Assembly: GCA_036971615.1 (NCBI GenBank)
Contig: JAYKKR010000007.1
Span: 1,426,001-1,490,000, forward strand
From: Amyloporia xantha
Taxonomy: Eukaryota; Basidiomycota; Agaricomycetes; Polyporales; Adustoporiaceae
DNA length: 64,000 nucleotides
Reading direction: 5' to 3'
In this document: positions 23,437 through 33,731 of the stretch, piece after piece
Layout: each line of letters begins with the position of its first letter
Numbering within the stretch: position 1 is the stretch's first letter
Position numbers and translations under genes: made by a program
The notes under the pieces: generated by a model
Databases searched by the model: none
Seen by the model: the letters and a program-made list of their open reading frames with translations, nothing else
Told to the model about the DNA's origin: nothing

Positions 23437-24593
23437 CCCCTTTTCACCAAAAACCTCGTCTTGTCCATATCTCAGGAACCCATGGACGGTTTCCTTCGAT
23501 TGTTGGATAGAATGAAAGCCCTAATTACAGGCTTTCAGACGATATATACATTGGTGGGTCTGCATCAAGTGGTTTCTGTTCTATGGCTGCATGTTGAACG
23601 ACCTCCTCCTCATTCTCCCATTCTTCATATGCACCCTTCTCTATCTATTCCTGCACTGATATATCACATTATTCCACTATCTAACACTCCTTTACTTCCA
23701 CATTCATCTAGCTGCTGTCTTTTTTATTGGCCAGAGTCAAGATTCTCAATTCTGAGATGTGTCTTACTCTGTTTGACCTCTGACCTTTGACCTTTGACTT
23801 TTGACTGTTAACCATCAGTGAAAGAAAGACTCTGTGGATGTATGGAATAAATATGAATAAGGAGAGGAGATGGCTGTGGCTGCACAGAGGTGAGTACACA
23901 TATTATACTCCTACTTTTGCTCACTTCTGATTATGTCTTTTTTCATGCCACATAGTATCTATAATACCCTTCTTTCTCTCACCTTTATATTCCTGCTATT
24001 CAGCAGCTCTTTGTGGTTATTCTGTATGAATGTACATTTCCTATTTCAATATCTCCATTTTAACATGTATTTGAGCTAAATTATTTTGATAAAACATAGA
24101 AAGTAAATAGAATGATAGTAAATAGTAGGATACCATAGCTATTTCATAGCCAGTAGAAAATACAGCTCAAATAATGCATATCAGAGATACCAGGAATTTA
24201 TTATACAAGCAAGTGAGAAAACAATCTTTTTACATATTATACTGTTCATAAATAATGTACTATAGCTTTATCAATATCCTACAGTCTCACAAAGAAACAC
24301 AAGCTAGCCTAGGATGCTCTGAGAAATCTAAATCTTGTTGTATTTTTCTGCTTCAGAAAACTCCTCCACATAAATTTTTCTAAGACACTGTTCATCTTCA
24401 GAACAATCTTTACAATGTGGGCGTATGGAATGATTAACAAGCTGTTTATATGATAAGTATGAGAATTTGCAAAGCAAAATAAACATACTTTTTCAGACTT
24501 GCTGTTTTTCCTTGTCTTATTCTGACCAGCTTCCAAGTCAGCAGCAGTCTGTTGGCATTGCTACTATAAGCATCTCAGTGCTCAATGAGAAAG
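23437..24593. other. Gene-free AT-rich DNA
   Basis: No feature could be supported beyond a pyrimidine-rich stretch around 23,590-23,700 and TGACCTTTGAC-type short repeats at 23,775-23,805. Confidence 0.3.
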
Positions 24594-25215
24594 TCATAAA
24601 CATACACCAGCATGCTTTGTCAGTAGAAAGAAAACAGATGCTGGATCTGATCTACTGGGTAGTAGATGAGGACTTTTATCCATTAAAGATATCAGATAAG
24701 TTGCATTTCTCTTCTCTAAATCTTTGCTGGAATTTGAATGTGATAAATCCAGAGAAGACATAGCAGCAGTCTCTTCTGAATAGTCTGTCCAGTGATGCAG
24801 CAGCTCTGCCAGAGTGTCTTTCCAATGATACTTTGTGCAGCTATCAAGTAGCCAAGGTCTGTCAACCTCTAAATGATATCCTGGACAACATATGTCTTGG
24901 ATCAACTTTGCAAGCAAAGTCTTCTAAAGATAGTCAAGTATCTCAACCAATTCTGCAGAGATAAAGATGTTGTTGCAAGCTACTCACTTTGACAGCAGTT
25001 TTCCATTCTGTGGTTTCATAAATTGTTGAAGGAATGAGCTGTGCTTGACGAAGGGCTGTAACAGCGTCCACAGTGGCTGACTGTGACTCTGACTCCTAAA
25101 CATAGAAAATAAAGGATTATCAACTGAGATCAATATCAATTATCTTTCTGATACCTCAGCCTGTAAATGAGCTTTCCACTTGCAAGACTAGTTGATACAG
25201 ATTGATTCATAAGAT
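24594..25215 (-). pseudogene. Minus-strand coding remnant, unknown
   Basis: Fragments of plausible coding sequence separated by intron-like signals lie on the minus strand. One exon-like segment at about 24,990-25,098 encodes a helical stretch (ESESQSATVDAVTALRQAQ, TTEWKTAVK) between AG and GTGAGT signals, and an upstream segment at about 25,156-25,190 reads CKWKAHLQAE. A further open stretch covers 24,594-24,917. No family is recognised. It could be a decayed transposon gene or chance. Confidence 0.3.
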
Positions 25216-25616
25216 ATTCTTTGGCCAGTGAAGTCTATTTCTATTAAAATTGAAACATCATAATCAGTGTTAGGGCACAAGCACGACATCATCCATCTCC
25301 GGGTTGGGTGTGAGCCTGCTGATGTTGTGCTAGAAGGGAAAATGGCCTGTCCTGACAGCGGTAGGGACAATGAAAGCCTTGTCGGACAGAGATGGGGGAA
25401 CTGTGGGCATGGGCTACCTAGCTCGACTCAGAACTGAAAGATGGCATGCCTCATTGGCGGAAAGTAAGGACATGGCAGATCTTGAGGGTCAATGCATCAT
25501 CTAGATTGTATCAGTTCTCATCCTCCAGGGCCGTAACATCTGTGATGACATACCTGTGACACTTTCGTTTTAGCTTGCTCGTACTTGCACTTATGCTCTT
25601 TGAGGGCTGAGCCTGT

Positions 25617-26024
25617 CTACTCATTGCTGGAAGCAGAAGCGGTGGTTGAAGTCATCATACCTGCCATACAGATTGCAGTGGGTGCTTTGCAAGAGAGGAT
25701 GGTTTCTGTAAGATATAAGAGTATGTTGTGAGGGGTCGCTCGCGATGTGCTTTGGCATATGGCCACATGTTGTCCTCTCACTGACCCTGGAAATATGAGT
25801 TCATCCAAACCAACTTGGAATAAGTGGTGCTGGAAGGAAGATGAATGGTCAGCCATAGAAAGGGCTGACCTGAAGTTGCGTGGCATTGTGACCCCCATCC
25901 ACATGCCATGACCACTGCAAATAGGCCTGACTAGCAGTGCCTGCCCTCTATGCTCAGTGAGCGGAGGTTGCAGGGTGGTGGTGTGTGGGTTTCCATGCGG
26001 CACAGCTATCAAGTCCGTAGGCAA
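25617..26024 (-). pseudogene. Open minus-strand stretch, possible coding remnant
   Basis: A 135-codon minus-strand frame with His/Pro/Ser-rich composition and no motif I know. It sits in repeat DNA and ends just before the CATCAGG element at 26,038. It is reported only because open frames of this length are rare in this AT-rich stretch. Confidence 0.2.
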
Positions 26025-26037
26025 AGGTATGGTTCAA

Positions 26038-27657
26038 CATCAGGAAAAACCCCTTTGGCCCTAGGTTGACCTAGGAGTGACCTAGGCTGCCCTAGGGCAC
26101 TCAGAGCACCCAGAGTACTCAGAGCACTCAGAGCAACCCAGGTTGCTCTTAGAGAAAAGTTATTTAGGTTTTGGAACCCAGGTTGACCTGAGTCAGACCT
26201 GAGGTCAGTCCTAGGTTGACTCAGGATATACCATATTTCAGTCTCAATATCCTTGGGATCACTTCATTTCACACTTATGAAAGACAGCATATAAATATAT
26301 TCAGATATAATACAATACAGATGTGATACAAATAAATGTAACATATATTTGTGAAATACTAGAAGGAGAAATATGCGAGGCACTTACCATTCATTACTAT
26401 CAATACAATATAATAACTTTCAGTAATGAGCTTCAGAAGCAAAACAACAGACTTACTCACATTACAATCCCAGACAGAATTGGAGCATAGGCAGATGGTG
26501 AAAAGAATTGTGAAGCTTAAGAACAGCTGAGAGATTGAAGTATGAATGGAAGATCAATATGAGCTTAGACATGTCCACTCACCAATTGCTACAACTTCTC
26601 AGAGAGAGAGAGTGTGTGTGTGCACACTGAGTACAAGTGATATCTGTCATGCACAGTGATATGTCAGCATCAGCTTTGAAAAGATGAGTAGACTTACTTT
26701 GTATTGTCACTGTATGGCTATAGCCAGTACTTATAAGTAAGACTATAGTTGGAGATGAAGAAGGAAGACACACACTTATTGCCTTTCAGGTCAACAGCGT
26801 CCAACCAGTCCTGTGAAGTGTTACTCCTCATGCCAGCCCAGAGATAGCTTAGATAGTATAAGTAAGGCAACAGACCAGATGAGCACCCAGAAGATTAGAG
26901 AAAGAGATAAATAGACCAGAGGCAGCCAAAGTAGAAGTGACAGCAGGACAGAAAAGATGAGAGTGAAGGAGTTAGAAGAGAAACGAGCGCAGTGACTGCT
27001 GTGGAATGAAGACGTGGCAGATCATGTGAATGTCATGTGACCTTCCCAATAAGGAAGTGTGCCCCGGCACGCTTCCTTATATGGAAGGTCACATGACCTT
27101 TAACCAGTGCATCATAACACGCTCATTTCTTACATTTAAAGCCTCTGTTACCTCAATATTGCTCATTCTATCCCTGGATCTGGTCTTTTGTATCAATTAG
27201 AATGTACAGAATACATATTCTAAGTGCTATACTGTGTCAATACCACCTTATCATTGCTCTTTTTCATAGTCACTATTTGTCCACTTGTATTCTCTATTAT
27301 GAGAACATTTCTACTCTCAGACATCTTAAGCACAAATTTTCATACTGCTCATATTCTATGATATATTTGTTAGTAATAGTTTTCACTACTGGTAAAGTAA
27401 ATGGCTTAGCATTCAATTGACAAACCACTACATTTGGTGTAAATGGTTGGATACATTTATATACCATACTGTCTGCAAATATTATGACATGGTTCAGAGT
27501 GCAAAATTACACAAAATCATTGAGTAAGAGATGTGTCAAATCTCAAAGCCACTCAAGTTGACCTGGGGTAACCTGAGATGACCTGAGACAACCTGAGAAA
27601 TCTCAGGTCTGCCAGAGTGACCCAGGTGAACCTAGAGCAAAAGTGTTTTTCCTGATG
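26038..27657. mobile_element. CATCAGG-terminus element, about 1.62 kb
   Basis: The left end CATCAGGAAAAACCCC (26,038) and the reverse complement of the right end CATCAGGAAAAACACT (to 27,657) align for about 38 bp with a few differences, continuing into CTAGGTT(G/C)ACCT. AA flanks both ends, a candidate 2-bp target duplication. 26,644-27,657 is shared with 19,265-20,646. Subterminal GACCTAGG/CCCAGAGT short repeats lie at 26,060-26,230 and 27,550-27,640. No gene inside. Confidence 0.65.
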
Positions 27658-29027
27658 AAGTTGTATTTTGTTAAGAGACACAATCACGCACTGCGAGATG
27701 TCACAAGTAATGTGATGTGACACAACTCAATCACACTGTTGTCATGTCTAGGGCAAAAATCCAATTTTAATCGAAAGGGCCAAATCCAGGGTATAGATGG
27801 GTTCTGTGCCAAAATGATTTGAAATCACTCTTGCTGGCAGGAAGTTCTATCATATCAGGGCAGAAATGCAAGCGGTCAGTCAGGGCGGTCACCTTTCTTC
27901 TTTTGGACTTTCTGCTTTGCAGTTTACCGTCAGGTCAGAGCTCCATGCATGTATTGTAATACAAGCCCTTTCTACATTGTGAATGCCTGGATATTGTGAA
28001 TGCTCCTATACTGTGAATGACCATTGTGCTACAAGCATTGTAGATGACCGCTGTGAACCGTTGTAAATGATTGTGGATGAGCATTGTGGGTGCTGTAAAT
28101 GATTGTAAATGAGCATTGTAAGCCCTGTAAATCATTGTGGATGGATATTGTAAGCCCTGTAAATCATTGTAAATGGGTATTGTAATATTTCTACTGGATA
28201 GGTTCTGGGCCATTATATATCATTAAAATCTGCTTATTTCTGCCAATCCAAATATGGTGATATCCCATATAGGGTTGTTATATATCATTAGAACCCATTT
28301 GAATGGGGCTATTCAGAAAGGCTATTGGCTCAATGCTTGCCATACACCATTAGAATCCATTTGAATGGGCCATTCCAAATATGGTAATATTCAATACAGG
28401 GTTTTTATATATCATTGGGATCTATTCAAATGGGGCAATAAAAATATGCAGTAAAATGTGGGGCTATTATATATCATTAGAAAGCATTTGAATGGGCCAT
28501 TCCAAATATAGTAATGGTCAATATTGGGATGCCATATACCACTGAGATCCATTTGAATGTGGCTAATTTGATCTAATAATCAAAATTGCACCAGATTATT
28601 GTATTCAATTCATGGGATATTTGGATAACAAAAATAGAATATATTAGAAAATTATGCACTGTGGGGCTTGAAATCACATGGACCCTAACATATAGTGATA
28701 GAAGTGTCCATACAACATCATTAGACATGATTTTGGGGTGGTCATATTTTTATATCATCGCGTTTGGATCAGTATTTTGCATTTTCTGGCTTAACTGAGC
28801 AAGCTAGGAGTCCAGAAAGATTTATCTGGGATCCTCAGATGATGCCTACAACTTTCATTTATACCATATATGGCAATATGTCCCTTTTGGAAAGGTGCCG
28901 GTAGTGCTCATAGGGCTGTACAGCAGGGGAATATTAATGAGAATGCATATCAGAGACAGCGACAGATCAGTGGCTTGCTGGCCTTTGAAGTGTATATGCT
29001 GTCGCAATGGGCATATTCAAAAGTTTC
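27658..29027. repeat. Degenerate tandem-repeat block
   Basis: 27,945-28,190 is a degenerate array built on GTAAATNATTGTGGATG/GCATTGTAAGCCCTGTAAAT words. 28,205-28,560 holds about five diverged units of roughly 75-85 bp built on ATATATCATTAGAA, CCATTTGAATGGG and CCAAATATGGTAAT. No gene is supported. Confidence 0.55.
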
Positions 29028-31049
29028 CATATAAGGAAATGCTTACATCAGGGGGTAGCCATGGCTGTCGACAGACTGCCTCCTATTTTTTGAGATTTGT
29101 TAGTATTTGTTTGTAGTCTATAGCCCCAATATACACTTGCCCAAATGCGGAAATATGGCTGTCTTTGAGATAGGGTCCACTACCTGTTGGTCACAGATTT
29201 CAATAGAAATGGATTGCTATTGATAGATATGGTTAGTCCACCCAATTAAAGTGCATACAAGTGATAGTATAAGGCATTAAATCCTTACATAGCAGGGGCA
29301 TACCGCAATGTAGTGTGTGACTAGGAGCTGGCGAGGTGGGCAATGTCACATGACAGAGCTTGTGGGATCAACCAACCCCCAACATTGATGAGATAAGATC
29401 CAGCCCATATTTTTGCACCTTGCCCTGGCTCACTCTTGGCACACCTCTGTCTCTTGGATTGCCTAGCTCATTAGTAGGTACACAGAAGAGGGCAGCACTC
29501 ACTTTTGCAGTGTAAAGCTCAGCGGCCTACTGGCACTTGAGAAGTGTGTCATACTGTTGGATTGAGCAGATCTGTCAGATATTGCCATATAAGGAAATGC
29601 TTACATCAGGGGTAGCCACAGTGGCTGTCGAAAGGCTGTCCCCTATTTTTTGAGATTTGTTAGTATTTGTTTGTAGTCTATAGCCCCAATATACACTTGC
29701 CCAAATGCGGAAATATGGCTGTATGTGAGATTTGAAAAATGTGAGATAGGGATTCCAAATGAAGGAGAAAGACATTCCCTTATTTTAGGTGATTTTCACG
29801 CATTGTTTGAGCCCAGAATGAGCCCAGAATGAGCCTCTCAAGAGCAGAAAAAGCAGTCACATGACCCCAAAGTGCGAAAATTCTAAGTGCGCATAGGGCG
29901 ATCCGTTCCAGTGGATCGCCCTATGCGCCGTAGACGCCCACGGGAATTGCCGGAAATGGAAAAAAGCGCACTTTACTGTGGCTTCAATTCTTAATTAAAT
30001 TGGCTGAAAATTGGTACAGACCTTGGACTATGGTGTATCTATCTCCCATTCAAATTGCTATGGATTTGAGGCCATAACAAATCTGCTATTCAATGATCAT
30101 TGCCTTTCCGAGTGTCAGCCACTTTTTAGGCGCCCAAAAATGCGCTCCAAGCGCAAGCCTGTAACCACGGCTTTAGCTGTTCTTTATAGATTCATTGTAA
30201 GGCTGCTATATGGATATCATTAGAGCATGTTTGTAAGGACCTTAGAGAGCTTTATGCTGTATTTAGAGCAGGTTTGTATGACCCCTAGAATGACTTGAAT
30301 GGTGATCAGTGCGACATTGTATGCTGATTGAACTAGGTTTGTATGATAATTGTAGTGAGTTTGTATGATTGTTATAGTGAATTTGTATGGTGATTAGAGC
30401 AAGTTTGTAGTATCAGTACAATACATTTCTATGGTGATTGGAGTGACTTTGTATGATAATTAGACATAGTTTGTAGGGTCATTAGAGCAACTTTGTATGT
30501 GGATTAGAGTGAGTTTGTATAGTGATTAGAGCAAGTTTGTATGGAGATTAGAATGACTTTCTATGATAATTAGAGTCAGTTTGTATGATGATTAGAATGG
30601 ATTTGTATGGTTATTAGAGTAAGTTTGTATGGTCATTATGATCACTTTGTATGGGCATTAGAGTGAGTTTATATGGGTATTAGAGTAAGTTTGTATGGTC
30701 ATTAGAGTAAGTTTGTATGGTGATTACATTGAGTTTATATGATCATTAGAGTGACTTGTATAGTCAATACAATATGATTCTATGGTGACTAGAGCAACTC
30801 TGTATGGTGATTAGGGTGAGCTTGTAGTGATACTAGAGTAACTTTATATGATCATTAGAGTCAGTTTGAATGGTGATTAGTGTAGGTTTGTATGATACTT
30901 ATGGTGACTTTGTAGGGTCAATACAATACATTTGAATGATAATTAGGATCAGTTTGTATGGTCAGTATGATGAGTTTGTGTGGTGATTCCAGTGAGTTGT
31001 AGTGCCATTAGAGCAAACATGTATGATCATTACACTGACTTTGAATGCA
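29028..31049. repeat. Inverted arm: R1 fragments, hairpin and minisatellite, right copy
   Basis: Two direct copies of a segment of about 140 bp (29,028-29,165 and 29,582-29,722) are reverse complements of the 3' end of the left arm plus the start of R1. 29,640-31,130 is the reverse complement of the left arm, including the minisatellite (30,230-31,050, core GTTTGTATGGTNATTAGAG). The copy of R1 is broken and rearranged (an R1 fragment at about 29,370-29,410). Confidence 0.75.
29889..29928. repeat. Perfect 16-bp-stem hairpin, copy 2
   Basis: The same arms, GCGCATAGGGCGATCC and GGATCGCCCTATGCGC, flank the loop GTTCCAGT, the reverse complement of the loop at 18,226-18,233, as expected for an inverted copy. 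Both arms are unmutated although the surrounding arm has diverged. Confidence 0.9.
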
Positions 31050-31958
31050 AAGGTGTCTGATATGACTTTCAAATGGCAATTAGAGCAAATTTGTAATGTC
31101 ATTACAAAATAGGTGAAATACATAATGGTCCCATTTGAAAGGCAAGATTGACTTGATAAGTAAATGTTGTAATGACATTAGAAAGGTTTGTATGTGGTCA
31201 GTGTGGAAAATCGCTTTTATATTCCATCAGATAGAACTTATTTACTTCATTAGGAAAAGTTGTAATGTTTGTATTGGAATTCTCAATACTTACTAAGATA
31301 TGGCTGTTGCAAGATTTGGTTGATTAATAGTTTTGTTATAGCTTGAACAGGTTTGCATTGCAGATAGAGTGAATATGTATGATTTCAAGGGCAAGTTTGT
31401 ATGGTTAAAAAGAAGCTTAGGATGACTTTGCACCCTGATTAAAGTGATTTTGTAATATCATTACAAAATGTGAAAAATAGATAGCAGGCTAATCTGACAG
31501 AGGATGCTCACTTTGTAAGTAAATGTTGTAATGACACTACAAGAGTTTCTAATGGGTTAGGGTCAAACATCACTTTTACACTCCATCAGACAGAACTCAC
31601 TTACTTCATTAGGAAATGTTGTAATGTTTGTATTGAGATTCTCAATATTCACTGACATACACCTGTATCAAGATCCAGTTTCAATTTTTCTAATGTCTTT
31701 GCAGTCTGTTTCTATGACTGTTGCCATGTGCTTGTAAAGTTGATATAGTAGGTTGATACACTTATTGGGATTAGTTTTCACAGCCATCAGATTGTCTCTA
31801 TTAGTTTGTAGAGTCAATATCTGAAAAGTAATCAGAGGCAAGTGGTCCAATTGTTATAGACATCTTATATAGTTGAAACTTATGGGGCAACAATGGAAGA
31901 CAGCACTTCAAAATCCTCAGGAATTGTCCTGCCATTTATTGGCCCGCTTCCACCAAGT
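31050..31958. repeat. Long terminal region of the ACTTGGTGGG TIR family, third copy
   Basis: It matches 16,050-16,990 in the same orientation and ends with the family terminus CCACCAAGT at 31,958. Because the minisatellite next to it is inverted relative to the left arm, this end and the one at 16,990 would be the two long (about 0.9 kb) inverted termini of the ancestral element. Confidence 0.7.
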
Positions 31959-31993
31959 TAATTGAACAGGGCCTCTGAAGAAACGGTCTGCTC

Positions 31994-32439
31994 ATGCAAT
32001 GTCAAGCAGACAGTAAATGTGATTTGGGTTCACTGGGCTGCTGTGCATGCAGGATCCTCGAAAGTCAACCTGACTTCTTGGAACAATGTTCACTGGTTCA
32101 AGAGGTGATTGATGCTGCTGGTCACAAGTGCATTTTCCTTCCAAAATACCATTGTGAACTCAATTTTATTGAGTTCTTCTGGGGCGCGATCAAGAAATAT
32201 TTACGGGACAACTGTGATTACACCTTTTCAACACTGCAGGTAAATATTTCGAAGGCTTTACCTTCTGTGGGTCTTGAGACCATCCGAAGATGGGAACATT
32301 GGATGGTTTGGTGGATTAATGCTTACAGATCAAGGCTCAGTGCAAAAGATGCTTAATTCCACGTGAAAGCATTCAGTTCGAGGTGGTACAAGTCACATTG
32401 GCGGGTTCCTGAGACACTTGCACGACAGATGGATTATTA
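31994..32439 (+). pseudogene. DDE transposase C-terminal fragment (Tc1/mariner-like, DDE_3)
   Basis: The frame encodes the C-terminal part of a DDE superfamily endonuclease of the type abundant in Agaricomycetes: 'LVQEVIDAAGHKCIFLPKYH', 'CELNFIEFFWGAIKKYLR' with the last catalytic Glu, then 'IRRWEHWMVWWINAYRS'. The N-terminal two thirds, with the two catalytic Asp residues, is missing. A TAA at 32,354-32,356 interrupts the frame (family residue Gln, so CAA to TAA is likely); the same frame then continues with 'FHVKAFSSRWYKSHWRVPE' to a stop near 32,439. It abuts the TIR terminus at 31,958. Confidence 0.85.
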
Positions 32440-32644
32440 ATATATACCAAATAGGTAACAGTTACCATTTTAGGAAGTTGTTTCCCATCACTGGCCAATT
32501 TGTTTGACCAATGAAAAAAATAACTCGGTCAATTTTGACTTTCAGAAAAATCTGTCTGGCCAATCATTTCCTATGATCAATTAGATGCTTTTGGCCAGAG
32601 GAATAAGAAAATGGGGCAAATTTGTGAGACTTATTTCTTTTGTC

Positions 32645-33161
32645 CAAAAGTAGTGGCCACTAGTTGACCCGCACCATACAAATCTGAAAGGGCAGTGAGG
32701 AGTGAAATCCCAAATTCTGCTTCTTCGACCTTTTGTTCAAATGTCTGCAACTCATCACAGTATTCAGTCATTGTTCTGATAAATTCCTTGATATCCTGAC
32801 CTTTCTCACATGCAGCTCAGAACATCTTTTGTTGCACTTGGATGATTGTGAGCATGCCTTTAGCTTCATACATAGTCTGGAGCATTATCCAGGCATCTTT
32901 GCTGGTTGCCACATTCTTCATATATATAAGTATCTTGTTGCTAACATGAAGTCAGATCGCTGTTTGAGCCCTCCAACTCTTCACACTCCAATCCTTAATC
33001 TCCTTTGCTCCTCTACCTCCTCCTGCTTTGTGGTTGTGTCCTACTGTGTGAGACACACCTTCGTGCCACTGACATACTCCCATAGTTCTGCTTCATTGAG
33101 AATGTCTGTGAGGTGTACCTTCCAAGTTGACCAGTTTTCAGTGCCAGTGCCAATAGCTTGA
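32645..33161 (-). pseudogene. Ty1/copia gag (UBN2-like) remnant
   Basis: Minus-strand translation shows the copia gag signature 'NWSTWKVHLTDILNEAELWEYV' (first 20 residues are the core), then 'DAWIMLQTMYEAKG', 'IQVQQKMF', 'CEKGQDIKEFIRTMTEYCDEL' and 'GISLLTAL'. Several stops interrupt it, among them TGA at 32,817-32,819 where the family has Arg, and TGA and TAG codons between 32,930 and 33,060. There is no protease, integrase or reverse transcriptase downstream; the element is truncated by unrelated DNA below about 32,640. Confidence 0.75.
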
Positions 33162-33262
33162 TCTTGTAATGTGATACTTCTGTTATTTTGGGTGGTGGGG
33201 AGTAGGTGAAGTTTGAAAGCAGATTCTTTCAGAGGTAAGTGGCAAAAACTTTCAGTTAGAGC

Positions 33263-33557
33263 TAGGGCTCATAACCTATTGGCACAGCATAGTAGAGAAT
33301 GGGAGAACAAAGAATAATATGAGACAGTGAATACTGTAGGTATATATATATAATGCAGCAGTGGCTCTAACTACTGCTTTGGTAGGTCAAAGCAACATTG
33401 TCTATGGCAGTGTGGGCAAGATGTCATGGCATAGCCCAAGCTTAGCAGTGTTGATCAATGTGCAGGCTTGCTATGGCCATCAGCTAGCTTCAACAAGTGA
33501 ACCACAACAGAAACAATATATGACTTGACAGTGCATCAATGACAGGCCACAACAACA
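33263..33557 (-). mobile_element. Copia LTR and primer-binding-site remnant
   Basis: Upstream of the gag remnant on the minus strand lies AGGTTATGAGCCCT (about 33,264-33,280), which resembles the initiator-tRNA-Met primer site of fungal copia elements. Before it is a stretch with a TATATATATA box (about 33,338-33,352) that would be the 5' LTR; a possible LTR start is TGTTGTTGTGG at about 33,557. The second LTR is absent from the window, so the limits are tentative. Confidence 0.45.
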
Positions 33558-33731
33558 CCTTGACCTTCAAATAACCTTCTGTCACTCTTGTCACATCATC
33601 AGGCATGGTTCCAGAAACAAATTCCATGACAGGACATTCTTAAACTGGTTGGATATAATCAAAGATACTCACATGACAGCATGCTACCTCAATTACTGGT
33701 TACAAAACCTCAGACACTTGGTGTCCAGGAA

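Noticed and set aside
19265..27657. Direct repeats 19,265-20,646 and 26,644-27,657 as LTRs of one retrotransposon
   Set aside because: They lack TG...CA ends, no primer site or polypurine tract flanks them, and both end in CATCAGG-type tips, so separate TIR elements explain them better.
1..31958. A giant Starship-like element
   Set aside because: No tyrosine recombinase (DUF3435) was seen, and such elements are known mainly from Pezizomycotina.
32733..33161. Plus-strand frame of 142 codons
   Set aside because: The minus strand of this stretch encodes the recognisable copia gag sequence; the plus frame is its shadow.
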